Shown: positions 8,546 through 17,291, numbered from the stretch's first letter. The stretch is DNA of 43,012 nucleotides from Gaiellales bacterium (GCA_012719395.1 JAAYAL010000020.1:1-43012); one strand, 5' to 3'. The notes: generated from the sequence alone by a model not told the origin. Numbers and translations: made by a program.

Positions 8546-9063
8546 TGCTCGCCTCCCTTGCTTGAGGCGGGGCCGGCGACTCCTTTGTCGGCCCCGCCCC
8601 CCGCCTGACCGGGCGATTCCTTGACGTTCACGGGTATGGTGCGAGAGCCGGTCGGTGCCGGCAGGGGCAGCATGATCTCCAGGAACCCGTTCTCATACCG
8701 GGCCTCGGCCTTGGCCGGCTCGATGACGGCAGGAAGGGTGATCACGCGCTCGAAGTATCCGTAGTCGATCTCCATCTGCTGATAGACCTTGTCTGCGCGC
8801 TCCGGATCATGCCGTTCCCCTCGGACCCTCAACACTCGTTCCTTGGCCTCCAGCTGAATGTGGGTTGGATCGATGCCGGCCAGATCCATGCGCACGATCA
8901 TGGCGTTTGCGGCTTTGCTGAAGTACACGTCGGCGTGTGGCCGGAACACGGGGCTGGCCTGCCGCAGGACGCGGTCCGCTCCCGTGAGCTCCAACAGCAA
9001 CCGGTCGGCCTCCTGCCGCATGCGCTGCAGGCTGTCCTGGTTGCCACTACGCTTCCTCTCCAT
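8542..9063 (-). CDS. small heat-shock protein, Hsp20/alpha-crystallin family
   Basis: A 173-residue small heat-shock protein, an ATP-independent holdase. The alpha-crystallin domain spans about residues 43-135: it begins PHADVYFSKAANAMIVRMDLAGI, includes LEAKERVLRVRGERHDP, and closes with the ENGFLEIMLPLP strand that carries the family's G-x-L-like motif. The C-terminal extension contains TIPVNV, which fits the I-x-I/V oligomerisation motif, followed by a Gly/Lys-rich tail. The start is either the GTG at 9066 or the ATG at 9063; both follow GAGGAGAGAGG and differ by one residue. It is the first gene of a minus-strand operon with lon, archease and rtcB, so proteotoxic stress may also induce RNA repair. 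Confidence 0.93.
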   Translation of the reverse strand: MERKRSGNQDSLQRMRQEADRLLLELTGADRVLRQASPVFRPHADVYFSKAANAMIVRMDLAGIDPTHIQLEAKERVLRVRGERHDPERADKVYQQMEIDYGYFERVITLPAVIEPAKAEARYENGFLEIMLPLPAPTGSRTIPVNVKESPGQAGGGADKGVAGPASSKGGEQ

Positions 9064-9236
9064 CACGGGATACCTCTCTCCTCGCGTCCCGATACTTGTC
9101 CATGCAGGGATATCCCCCGGCGTGCCGCTCCCAAACTGATGGTTTCAACGCACCCCAGCGGAGGATAGAATTCAGGCACGGGAGTCCGAGTGCATTCCTT
9201 TCCCCGCAGCCGGCCGCTCTGAACCCGGAGGTGGCG

Positions 9237-10421
9237 ATGCGTGCGTCATGGAAGCTGTTCCGGGTCTTCGGCATTGAAGTCCGGGTGCACATCACCTTCC
9301 TCCTCATCGTGGCCTACTTCGCGTATCTCTGGGGCAGAGTCTACGAGCCGGGCGGCTGGGTAGGTGCCGCATACGGCGTGCTCATGGTTATTCTACTTTT
9401 CGGATTGGTCACCATCCACGAATTGACCCATTCGCGAGTGGCACAGCACTACGGGGTGAAGGTGGCGGGGATCACGTTGCTGCCCATCGGGGGCATGGCG
9501 CAGATGGAGGAGATCCCGCGCGAGCCTCGGAAAGAGCTCTTCATCTCTGTGGCCGGCCCCCTTTCCAACATTGCCATCGCCCTCCTCATGTTCGTCGGGG
9601 CCCTGTTTCTGCTGAGCGCGGAGGAGCTCACGGTAGAGGGCCTCACCGACCTCCTGCTGCAGCGCAGCTTCAGGGGCGCCTATGTGTATCTGATGCTGGT
9701 GAATCTCACTCTGGCTGCCTTCAACCTGCTGCCCGCCTTCCCCCTGGACGGGGGCAGGGTGTTCCGAGCGCTGCTGGCCTTGAAGCTGGGCCGGGAGCGG
9801 GCCACGCGGACGGCGGTGGTGGTGGGGCAGGCGCTGGCCCTGGCTCTGGGGCTGTGGGGACTGCTGGGTGGAGGCATCTTCCTCCTGCTCGTGGCCGTCT
9901 TCATCTTCTTGGGCGCGTCGGGCGAGGGGCAGGGCGCAGAGACCGGGCGGGTGTTGGGGAGCGTGAGGGTGGGCCAAGCCGTCAACGCTGGGGTGGAATA
10001 CGCCCGGCCCGGCCAGGTGGTGGGAGAGTTGGCTGCCCGGCTCTTCCACACGTATCAGACGGACTTCCTGGTGGTGGATGCAGAGGAGCGTCTGGTCGGC
10101 CTCGTGACGCGAGACATGCTCATTCGGGCCCTTTCTCAGCACGGGCGCTTCTATCCCGTGGCACAGGCCATGATGGTGGATTTCCCTTCTTTGGCTCCGC
10201 AAGACTCCCTTCTTGACGCCTTCAACAGTATGCGGGCGGCAGGCACGAAAGCGGCTGCGGTGGTCGATGAGGGGCGCTTGGTGGGGATGCTGTCCATGGA
10301 GGACATCAGCGAGGCCTTTTCCTTGCTGGCAGCGGGTGGCTCGGATCTGGCGGCGGAAGTGGGGGCGGTCAATGCTCGCTTCCACCCCTTGGCCGGCGGG
10401 GGACCTCAGCGTCCTGTCTGA
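9237..10421 (+). CDS. site-2 protease family (M50) membrane metalloprotease with CBS domains
   Basis: A 394-residue intramembrane zinc metalloprotease of the S2P/M50 family. The zinc motif is HELTH (His61, Glu62, His65) in the second membrane segment, and the third ligand is Asp171 in NLLPAFPLDGG. About six hydrophobic helices fill residues 15-225. The C-terminal half (about 245-380) carries two CBS-like repeats (QTDFLVVDAEERLVGLVTRDM and AGTKAAAVVDEGRLVGMLSMEDI), which usually bind adenosyl nucleotides. The ATG at 9237 has GGAGG five bases upstream; the frame is open further up but without membrane or catalytic content. Substrates could be anti-sigma factors, inferred from the family. The 3' end overlaps the convergent UPF0182 gene by 16 bases. 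Confidence 0.93.
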   Translation: MRASWKLFRVFGIEVRVHITFLLIVAYFAYLWGRVYEPGGWVGAAYGVLMVILLFGLVTIHELTHSRVAQHYGVKVAGITLLPIGGMAQMEEIPREPRKELFISVAGPLSNIAIALLMFVGALFLLSAEELTVEGLTDLLLQRSFRGAYVYLMLVNLTLAAFNLLPAFPLDGGRVFRALLALKLGRERATRTAVVVGQALALALGLWGLLGGGIFLLLVAVFIFLGASGEGQGAETGRVLGSVRVGQAVNAGVEYARPGQVVGELAARLFHTYQTDFLVVDAEERLVGLVTRDMLIRALSQHGRFYPVAQAMMVDFPSLAPQDSLLDAFNSMRAAGTKAAAVVDEGRLVGMLSMEDISEAFSLLAAGGSDLAAEVGAVNARFHPLAGGGPQRPV

Positions 10422-13363
10422 GCGCGCAGGGTCTCCAGCACCCGGCCCAGCTCTTGGACCAGCCGGCCGTATTCCGTCCAGTTGCCCGCGCGCTGTGCCT
10501 CCAAGGCGGCTTGGTAGAGTTGATCAGCCAGTATGATGAGCGACTCGCGGTCCGTGGGAAGCTGGATGCCGGTGGTGGTGGTCTCACCCGGCGCCAAGGT
10601 GCCCGTGGTGGTGACCGGCGTGGTGCTGGTGGTGGTGCTGGGGGCAGGGACGGTGGTGGTAGTGGTCTCGCCCTGCGGCTCCGTGGTGCCGGGTGTTGCC
10701 TCGCCGAAGAGCCGGGCCAGGGCATCAGCCAGAGTGGGTTCCATCACCACGCGATCAGCGTAGCTCACGATCACCCGCTTGAGGGCGGGGATGGCGCTCT
10801 GCTCGGCCTGCAGGAACAGCGGCTCCACATAGATCAGCGAGTCCTCCAGGGGGACGACGAGGAAGTTGCCGCGGATGACGCGGCTGCCCGACTGGTTCCA
10901 CAGGCTCAGTTGGGCGGAGATGACGGGGTCGCTGGAGATGGTGGCCTCGATCTGGGAGGGCCCAAACACCAGCTTGTCCTTGGGGAAGCCGTAGACCTGG
11001 ATCTGCCCGTAGTCCTCCCCGTCCATGCGCACGGCCATCCAGGCGATCATGTTGCTCTTGTCCAGGGGTGAGAAGGGCTGCATGAGGAGGAATTCCTCCT
11101 CGTTCTCCCCGGGTAGGCCCATGATGACGTAGTAGGGATCCACCGGGACCTGCTCTGCCTGGTAGATCTCATTGGGGATCTGCCACACATCCTCCTTGTT
11201 GTAGAAGACCTGAGGGTCCTGCATGTGGTAGACAGACAGCACCTGGGCCTGGATGGAGAAGAGATCCTCCGGGTAGCGCAGGTGTTGGCGCAGATCGGCT
11301 GGAAGCTGGTCGGCCGGGGTCATGAGGCCCGGGTACATGCGGGCGTACGTAGTGGCCAGGGCATCGTCAGGATCCATCTGGTAGAAGGTGACGTTGCCGT
11401 CATAGGCGTCGATGACCACTTTCACGGAGTTGCGGATGTAGTTGATGCCGTTCGGGCGGGGCTCTGAATAGGGGAAACGGTTGGAGACGGTGTAGGCGTC
11501 CCACACCCAGGCCAGGGAACCGTCTTCTCGTATCACCAGGTACGGATCCTGATCGTACTGGAGGAAGGGGGCGATTGCCCTTACGCGTTCCTGGATGGTG
11601 CGCCGGAACATGACTCGGGACTCCGGGGTGAGGTACTCGGAGAGCAGGAAGTTCATGTCTCCGAAGCGCATGGCAAAGGCCAGGCGCCGAAACACAGAGG
11701 TGAGGGGCACGCCGCCGCCGCCCTCGTAGGTGGTGAAGACATTCTCATCGCCCTTGGGGTAATCGAACTCCTTGGCGTTGGTGCGCACCACCACGAACTC
11801 GTTCCCCATCTCGCCGTAGTAGATCTCGGGCCGGCTGATCTCCAGATTCGTCGTCGTCTGCGGCGGGATGTTCTCCACGAAGAAGGTGGGTAGCCCGTCG
11901 GTGGTCACCTCGTTGACCGCGCTGACCACCACGCCGTAGCCATGGGTGTAGGAGAGGTGCTCATTCACCCAGGTCTTGGCCTGGTCTTGCAGCTGTTCTT
12001 GGTCCAGTTCGCGTGTGGAGAGCATCACTTGGCGGTAGTTGCCATCAATAGAGTAGCGGTCCACGTCCACATCGCGGAAGCGATAGTAGAGGCGAATCTC
12101 CTGTAGCTGCGTATAGGTCTCCAGAAGGGAGCGCGTGTCCCACAACCTGATGTTCTGGACGGTGGCCTCGTTGTTCTCGATGTTGGCCAGGGTGAGGTTC
12201 TCATTGGCCGGGAAGGACCGTGTGGCGACGCCTTCGAGGCCAAAGGCCCAGCGAGTGGTCTTGATGTTGTGGGCGATGTAGGCGCTTTCGACTTTGATCT
12301 CGTTGGGCGAGACACGGTATTGGTGCACGATGGCCGGGTAGATCTGCCCGGCGCCGATCCACATGACCACCAGCAGCCCGATGGCTGTGAGAGGCAACCG
12401 CCAGCCGCGGTAGTGGATGTTGCCCAGGAAGATGGCGGCCGACACCAACGAGACCACGGCCAGGATGCGCAGCACGGGAAGCTGCGCTACGGCGTCGGTG
12501 TAGCTGGCGCCGAACACCACGCCACGGGTGGAGTAGAGAAGCTCCCAGGATTGCAGAAGGAAGTCGGCGGCCTGTCCCACCAGCAACAGCGCTGCCAGCA
12601 CCGAGATGTGGGCTTTCACGTGAGGCGCCAGCGAGAGGCGGCGGGCACTGGGGAAGCTGATGGCGCGGTCGAAGAGGTACACACCGATGACGCCGAGGAG
12701 CGACCAGATGAGGGCACCGGTGAGGAAGCCCAGGACGCGGCGCAGCACGGGCAGGGTGTAGACGAAGAAGGAGGCATCGTGGTTGAAGAGGGGATCGGTG
12801 TAGGAGAAGGGGGCCTGGTTGATGCAGCGTAGGAACTCCTCCCAGGCGCCTCCGGCGCTGACGGCGAAGAACAAGCCGATGACTACCGAGATGACCACAA
12901 TGATTCTGGTCACGCGCCGGTCGGAGGTGGGCATCAGCTCCAGGATCTCGGCATCGGCGGCGTCACCCCCAGCCTGCTGCAGGGCCGTTCGCGGAGAGAG
13001 CAGACGAGCCAGCAGTAGATTTCCCAGGAAGATGGCGGTGAACACCAGCAGCCCCGCCACCGCGAAGAGCAGAGGCGCCCAGATGCGCGTCCAGAAGATG
13101 TTGGCATGGCCCAGTTCTTCAAACCACAGCGCATCTGTCCACATCTTCGACAGCCAGAACGCCAAGAGGAGCGCAGCGACGAGCGCCGCCGCCGCCACGA
13201 GGAGGTTGCGGGCCCAGCGGGGGAGATTGCGACGACGCCGTGGCTTCGGGCGGGTGCGCGGCGGCGGCTCGCTCTGCGCGGCACGTTTCGCGATCTCGAA
13301 CAGCACGTCTCGCCACCCCCGTTGGGGATTTGGGGGGGTCTCCACGCCGTCGGCGGCGGCCAA
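10406..13363 (-). CDS. UPF0182 family large membrane protein
   Basis: A 985-residue UPF0182 protein, a family found in Actinomycetota and some other phyla with no established function. An Arg/Pro-rich N-terminus is followed by about seven membrane helices (residues ~50-350), then a large domain predicted outside the membrane that starts near SPNEIKVESAYIAHNIK. The tail holds a Thr-rich linker (ETTTTTVPAPSTTTSTT) and a closing helix (LIILADQLYQAALEAQRAG) typical of the family. The start is uncertain: the TTG at 13363 has no clear ribosome site, while an in-frame CTG at 13405 has AAAGGAG four bases upstream and may be the true start, adding 14 residues. It is divergent from a LysR gene and converges on the M50 protease gene. 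Confidence 0.94.
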   Translation of the reverse strand: MAAADGVETPPNPQRGWRDVLFEIAKRAAQSEPPPRTRPKPRRRRNLPRWARNLLVAAAALVAALLLAFWLSKMWTDALWFEELGHANIFWTRIWAPLLFAVAGLLVFTAIFLGNLLLARLLSPRTALQQAGGDAADAEILELMPTSDRRVTRIIVVISVVIGLFFAVSAGGAWEEFLRCINQAPFSYTDPLFNHDASFFVYTLPVLRRVLGFLTGALIWSLLGVIGVYLFDRAISFPSARRLSLAPHVKAHISVLAALLLVGQAADFLLQSWELLYSTRGVVFGASYTDAVAQLPVLRILAVVSLVSAAIFLGNIHYRGWRLPLTAIGLLVVMWIGAGQIYPAIVHQYRVSPNEIKVESAYIAHNIKTTRWAFGLEGVATRSFPANENLTLANIENNEATVQNIRLWDTRSLLETYTQLQEIRLYYRFRDVDVDRYSIDGNYRQVMLSTRELDQEQLQDQAKTWVNEHLSYTHGYGVVVSAVNEVTTDGLPTFFVENIPPQTTTNLEISRPEIYYGEMGNEFVVVRTNAKEFDYPKGDENVFTTYEGGGGVPLTSVFRRLAFAMRFGDMNFLLSEYLTPESRVMFRRTIQERVRAIAPFLQYDQDPYLVIREDGSLAWVWDAYTVSNRFPYSEPRPNGINYIRNSVKVVIDAYDGNVTFYQMDPDDALATTYARMYPGLMTPADQLPADLRQHLRYPEDLFSIQAQVLSVYHMQDPQVFYNKEDVWQIPNEIYQAEQVPVDPYYVIMGLPGENEEEFLLMQPFSPLDKSNMIAWMAVRMDGEDYGQIQVYGFPKDKLVFGPSQIEATISSDPVISAQLSLWNQSGSRVIRGNFLVVPLEDSLIYVEPLFLQAEQSAIPALKRVIVSYADRVVMEPTLADALARLFGEATPGTTEPQGETTTTTVPAPSTTTSTTPVTTTGTLAPGETTTTGIQLPTDRESLIILADQLYQAALEAQRAGNWTEYGRLVQELGRVLETLRAQTGR

Positions 13364-13497
13364 GCGGCTGCGGGCGGCGGCGTCGGCTGTGTCCGAGAAG
13401 GCCAGGGCGCTCCTTTCCGCGCGTGCGATACTTCAAATCGAACAACCGTAGCGTAGCAGAGTAAGGTGAGGGTCTGGTCATATCGGGGGTCTTGGGC

Positions 13498-14403
13498 ATG
13501 AACCTCAAATACCTGGAGACTTTCCTCATGCTGGCGGAAGTGCGCAGCTTCACCGAGGCCGGGCAGAGGCTGGGTCTCACTCAGTCCGCGGTCAGCCTGC
13601 AACTTCAGAAACTGGAACGCGATCTTGGGGCCCGCCTGGTGGATCGCAGCCGGCAGCCGGTGACATTGACGGCGGCCGGCGAAGCGCTGCTGAGAGAAGG
13701 CGTTCCGGTGGCACGGGATGTCAAGAGGGCTAGGGAGGCGGTGCAGGCGGCCTCGGATGAGGTGGCGGGAGCACTGACCTTGGTCGCTTCCACCATTCCG
13801 GGGGAGTATGTCCTACCCGGGATTCTGGTCTCGTTCTGCCGGACATATCCGAAGGTTGTCCCGCAGATGCTGGTCAGTGACAGCGCGGGCGTGTTCTCCC
13901 TGTTGTCGTCGTCGGGGGCCACCTTCGGTTTCGCCGGGAGCCGGCGGGAGGACTTGGGCCTGACGTTCGAGGCGCTGCTCGAGGACGAGATTGTCATGGT
14001 GGGAAGCCGGGAGGTGGCCCGGGGTGTTGCTTCAGGGGAGGATACGAGTGCCCTCCCTCTCCTGGCTCGGGAGGAGGGCTCAGGCACGCAGGCCATGGCG
14101 GCCGAGGCGGTGGGACGGTCGCTGTCGCCGCCGCGGATGGTGCTTGGCTCCACGCAGGCGCTGATGGAGGCCGTGCGCCTGGGCGCGGGTGTGGCCTTCG
14201 TTTCGCGCAGCGCCGCAGCCCGCCTGATCCGCCAGGGGGAGCTTGCAGAGGTGCCCGTGCAAGGGCTGCCGCTGAGGCGCACGCTGTGGATGGCGTACGA
14301 TCCAGCTCGGGCCACCGGGGCGCTGAGGACGGCCTTCCTGGAGCATGTGCGGCGCTTCTCCGCCGGTGGTGGCGACCCGGCCCCCGAGGGGTCGTTGGTA
14401 TAA
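13498..14403 (+). CDS. LysR-family transcriptional regulator
   Basis: A 301-residue LysR-type regulator. The winged helix-turn-helix fills the first ~60 residues (MNLKYLETFLMLAEVRSF, then LTQSAVSLQLQKLERDLG). From about residue 85 the substrate-binding domain has the periplasmic-binding fold pattern (GALTLVASTIPGEYVLPGIL), closest in feel to the CysB/CysL-like or molybdate/sulfur group, but I cannot name an effector. I use the ATG at 13498, with GGGGGT seven bases upstream, over a TTG two codons earlier. It is transcribed away from the UPF0182 gene. Its stop codon lies inside the -10 element of the next gene, so the two genes are adjacent but the second has its own promoter. Confidence 0.92.
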   Translation: MNLKYLETFLMLAEVRSFTEAGQRLGLTQSAVSLQLQKLERDLGARLVDRSRQPVTLTAAGEALLREGVPVARDVKRAREAVQAASDEVAGALTLVASTIPGEYVLPGILVSFCRTYPKVVPQMLVSDSAGVFSLLSSSGATFGFAGSRREDLGLTFEALLEDEIVMVGSREVARGVASGEDTSALPLLAREEGSGTQAMAAEAVGRSLSPPRMVLGSTQALMEAVRLGAGVAFVSRSAAARLIRQGELAEVPVQGLPLRRTLWMAYDPARATGALRTAFLEHVRRFSAGGGDPAPEGSLV

Positions 14404-14404
14404 T
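14396..14404 (+). promoter_or_regulatory. extended -10 promoter, probably leaderless
   Basis: TGGTATAAT is a perfect extended -10 (TGn plus TATAAT) that ends six bases before the ATG at 14411. Transcription would begin at or next to the start codon, so the message is predicted to be leaderless; no Shine-Dalgarno sequence exists there. No good -35 is visible, which is usual with an extended -10. The TAA inside the element is also the LysR stop codon. Confidence 0.7.
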
Positions 14405-14410
14405 TCCGCT

Positions 14411-15307
14411 ATGCCAACACCCGCCGTGGAAGAGTGCCTCGAGTCCATCTACAAGCTGCAGGCGCGCGGCGTGCGGGTCATCGGCGCCCGGTTGGCAGAG
14501 GACCTGGGTGTGTCCGCGCCCACTATCACCGAGTTGCTGCGCCGTCTGTGCCGGCAGGGGTTGGCGGAGATCGGGCCGGAGCGTCAGGTAGGGCTGACGG
14601 ACGCCGGGCTCAGGGAGGCGGAGTCGCTCATTCGGAGGCACCGTCTCTCCGAGAGGCTGTTGACGGACATCCTCGGCATGTCCTGGACCCAAGCCCACGA
14701 CGAGGCCTGCCGCCTTGAACACGCCATCTCGCCGGAGGTGGAGAAGAAACTGGCGGCAGCGCTCTCCTACCCCACCACCTGCCCTCACGGCAACCCTATC
14801 CCAGGCCTGTCGGCGGCCGGTGCGGATCTCACACGCCTGAGCGATCTGCGGGAGGGAGATGCAGGGGTTGTGAGCTGCATCGATGCGGAGGATGAAGAGT
14901 TCCTGGAGTATCTGCAAGGATTGGGGTTGTTTCCCGGCGCCCGCGTGGAATTGATCTCCCGGGCACCGTTCGAAGGCCCCCTTGAGCTCAGAGTGGGCGA
15001 GACGGTTGGCTATATCGGCCGCGCCGCCGCGGAGCGATTACTTCTGGAGGAGGAATCGTCGGTTGCGGGTGCGGGACGAAGTGGAGGAGGAGAGGAAGGC
15101 ATGGCGGCAAGCACGTACAACGTCCCGGCGGTCTCCTGTGCCCACTGCAAGCGTGTCATCGAGGAAGCTCTGGGCTCTCTGGAGGGGGTTACGTCCGTGC
15201 ACGTGGATGTAGACACCAAGCAGGTCGAGGTGGTGTTCGACGATGTGCGGGTGACGGAGGATGTGCTGAAAGAGAGGCTGGCGGAAGAAGGCTACCCGGC
15301 GGCCTAG
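14411..15307 (+). CDS. DtxR/MntR-type metal regulator with FeoA-like and C-terminal HMA domains
   Basis: A 298-residue fusion. Residues 1-60 form a DtxR-family winged helix (VEECLESIYKLQARG, then VSAPTITELLRRL). Residues 61-125 are the metal-binding dimerisation domain, with HRLSERLL, DEACRLEHAIS and CPHGNPIPG. Residues 140-215 are an FeoA/SH3-like domain (LREGDAGVVSCIDAEDEEFLEYLQGLGLFPGARVEL shortened here to its pattern). After a Ser/Gly/Glu linker, residues 231-298 form a heavy-metal-associated domain with SCAHC (Cys243, Cys246), as in CopZ chaperones. An internal ATG (15101) with its own strong ribosome site could also yield the HMA domain alone. The gene probably senses Fe or Mn; the HMA domain suggests a link to Cu or another soft metal. 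Expression is likely leaderless. Confidence 0.9.
   Translation: MPTPAVEECLESIYKLQARGVRVIGARLAEDLGVSAPTITELLRRLCRQGLAEIGPERQVGLTDAGLREAESLIRRHRLSERLLTDILGMSWTQAHDEACRLEHAISPEVEKKLAAALSYPTTCPHGNPIPGLSAAGADLTRLSDLREGDAGVVSCIDAEDEEFLEYLQGLGLFPGARVELISRAPFEGPLELRVGETVGYIGRAAAERLLLEEESSVAGAGRSGGGEEGMAASTYNVPAVSCAHCKRVIEEALGSLEGVTSVHVDVDTKQVEVVFDDVRVTEDVLKERLAEEGYPAA
15082..15103 (+). promoter_or_regulatory. internal ribosome site and start for a free HMA protein
   Basis: GGAGGAGGAGAGGAAGGC lies directly before an in-frame ATG (codon 231 of the DtxR fusion). This is a far stronger ribosome site than most in the window, placed exactly at the domain border. Initiation here would make a 68-residue CopZ-like protein with SCAHC. 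The purine-rich run also encodes the Gly/Glu linker, so coincidence is possible. Confidence 0.5.
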
Positions 15308-15326
15308 GGAGGCGAGGCCGGAAGGG

Positions 15327-16583
15327 GTGGCTTTGGCTCGGGCGGTGGAGACCGAGGTGCTGGTGGTCGGCGCCGGGCCCGCCGGGTCCGGCGCCGCGTT
15401 GTCTCTGGCGCGTAGCGGAGTCCAGTCCCTCGTTATCGATAGGGCACATTTTCCTCGGGACAAGGTGTGCGGAGATGGTCTCCCGCCCCGGGCTGTGGCC
15501 GCTCTGCGGCGGGTGGGACTGGAGGCAGCCCTCCGCGAGCGTGGCTACCGGCCGGTTGAGCACTGCCGCATCGTGGGCACGGGCGGCGGGCATCTGCTCA
15601 CGGATCTGGCGCCCCGTGACTGTTTCCCCGGTTACTCCTACGTGGTTCCCCGCCGCGAGCTCGACCATGTTCTGGTGACTGCAGCGCGTGCAGCCGGCGC
15701 GGAGGTCTGGGAGGGAGTCCAGGGACTCGGCCTTCTTGACGGGGACGGCGCGCCCGTGGTAGAGGCGGTGGACGGGGCAGGCACAACGCTGCATCTCCGG
15801 GCACAGGTGGTCATTGTGGCGGATGGGTCTCGCGGCTCCTTCTCCCGCCGCGTCCTACCGAAAGAGCACCTGCAGGCCGGCGGCGTGGCCATTCGCCTCT
15901 ATATGGAGGGCGTGCACGAAACGGGTGCCCTGAGCTTCTTCCTGGATCGCCGGTTGCTCCCCGGCTATGGTTGGGTCTTCCCGGGAGGGGCAGCCGGCCT
16001 GCCGGCCAACGTGGGCGTGGGGATGGAGGCTCGCGCGTTGCGTGCCGGGAAGGTGGGATTGCGCAGTCTGCTGAGGTGGTTTGTGGGACCAGGGTCGTTG
16101 GCCTGGCCCTACCTGTCACGTGCCCGGGCGGTGTCTGAGCCCGCGGCGTTCCCCCTGCAGTTCAGTTACCGGCGTGGGTTGCGCCGATCGGGACGCCTGT
16201 TGTTCGCGGGGGACGCCGCCAATCTCGTCAGTCCGCTGAGCGGGGAGGGAGTGGCCTACGCGTTGGAAAGCGGCGAAGAGGCTGCTCGGGCGGCGGTTGG
16301 AGCTCTGCGCAGCGGAGATATGTGTAGGCTTGCTGCCTACGACCGTGCCGTCCGGCGGCTTCTGGCGGCTGACTACCTGGGTGCCTATCTCCTCCGGCGG
16401 GCGCTGGTGCACCCCACGGTGAACAACGCCGTGGTGGGACTGCTGCGCAGGGATCGGGAGATGGCGCGTGGAGGGGTCGGCATTCTCACGAATACCGTGT
16501 CCCCGCTGCATCTGCTTCATCCCGGAGTGTGGGTCAGGATGCTGTCCCCCCACCGGGTGGTCTCCATGCTGCGAAACGGGTAG
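15327..16583 (+). CDS. geranylgeranyl reductase family FAD-dependent oxidoreductase
   Basis: A 418-residue flavoprotein of the geranylgeranyl reductase/ digeranylgeranylglycerophospholipid reductase family, which saturates isoprenoid double bonds. The FAD-binding Rossmann motif VVGAGPAGSGAALSLARSG is at residues ~13-31, then the family motif KVCGDGLPPRAV, a middle ADGSRGSFSRR segment, and the second FAD motif LLFAGDAANLVSPLSGEGVAYALESG. In bacteria such enzymes often act on the menaquinone side chain or polyprenyl lipids; the substrate here is inferred only from the family. The GTG at 15327 follows GGAGGCGAGG; a TTG two codons later is an alternative. It begins 19 bases after the DtxR fusion and may share its transcript. 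Confidence 0.88.
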   Translation: MALARAVETEVLVVGAGPAGSGAALSLARSGVQSLVIDRAHFPRDKVCGDGLPPRAVAALRRVGLEAALRERGYRPVEHCRIVGTGGGHLLTDLAPRDCFPGYSYVVPRRELDHVLVTAARAAGAEVWEGVQGLGLLDGDGAPVVEAVDGAGTTLHLRAQVVIVADGSRGSFSRRVLPKEHLQAGGVAIRLYMEGVHETGALSFFLDRRLLPGYGWVFPGGAAGLPANVGVGMEARALRAGKVGLRSLLRWFVGPGSLAWPYLSRARAVSEPAAFPLQFSYRRGLRRSGRLLFAGDAANLVSPLSGEGVAYALESGEEAARAAVGALRSGDMCRLAAYDRAVRRLLAADYLGAYLLRRALVHPTVNNAVVGLLRRDREMARGGVGILTNTVSPLHLLHPGVWVRMLSPHRVVSMLRNG

Positions 16584-16634
16584 GGTAGGGGGCCGGTTGA
16601 GCCTCGACCCTGCCGCTGGGTGGTCGCGACGCGG

Positions 16635-17291
16635 TCACCGGGCGTGCTCCAGGACCATGGTGGTGGTTTCAGCCGGCAGTGTCTCCAGGGTTATCTCCAA
16701 CGTGGAACCGGCGATCCGCATGACCCGTGACTGGGTTCGCAGGAAGTCCTCCACTGGGGCTATGGGCATGTCCACCAGGTCGGTCTTGTAGTGCATGGGG
16801 ATGACTACCTGTGGCTGCAGTGCCTGTACCGTTCTTGCTGCCGCCGTGGCGTCGATGGTGTAGAAACCGCCTACAGGGATGAGAAGCACATGCACCATGC
16901 TTACGTGGGCGCGGCCGGCGGCGTCGAGTTCGTGCCCCAGGTCTCCCAGATGGGCCACACGCAGACCCTCTACGTCTACCACTATAATGGTGTTGTCACC
17001 GCGCTTCCGGCCGCTTTCCGTATCGTGGAAGGTCGGGAGGCCGGTGATGGTGAAGGGGCCTATATTCAGGCTGCCCGGGTGTATGGCGCAGAGGGGATGG
17101 CCGGGTATGGTATCCGTGGCCCCGTGGTCGTCGTGCGCGTGGCTGGCCACTACGGCATCGGCCGTGTCGCCGATGGGAGCGTAGCGCAGGGTGTTGGAGA
17201 ACGCGCCGGAGCGGTAGGGGTCGATGATGATCCGCGTGCCGTCGCGGGCTTCCAGTAGGAAGGCGGAGTGCCCATACCAGGTGAGTCTCAT
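16635..17291 (-). CDS. MBL-fold metal-dependent hydrolase (UPF0173-like)
   Basis: A 218-residue metallo-beta-lactamase-fold hydrolase of the UPF0173 type. It opens MRLTWYGHSAFLLE, has the metal motif SHAHDDHG, a later HLGDLGHELD and the C-terminal MHYKTD, together supplying the His/Asp ligands of a two-metal site. Many proteins of this kind are annotated only as metal-dependent hydrolases; the substrate is not known. The ATG at 17291 has AAAGGAG five bases upstream and matches the family N-terminus; the frame stays open another 48 codons upstream without recognisable content. It converges on the flavoprotein gene, 51 bases away, and diverges from the thioredoxin operon. Confidence 0.88.
   Translation of the reverse strand: MRLTWYGHSAFLLEARDGTRIIIDPYRSGAFSNTLRYAPIGDTADAVVASHAHDDHGATDTIPGHPLCAIHPGSLNIGPFTITGLPTFHDTESGRKRGDNTIIVVDVEGLRVAHLGDLGHELDAAGRAHVSMVHVLLIPVGGFYTIDATAAARTVQALQPQVVIPMHYKTDLVDMPIAPVEDFLRTQSRVMRIAGSTLEITLETLPAETTTMVLEHAR

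Noticed and set aside
9064-9236. HAIR or CIRCE heat-shock operator upstream of hsp20-lon
   Set aside because: I looked for CTTGAGT-N7-ACTCAAG and TTAGCACTC-type repeats on both strands of the gap and found none.
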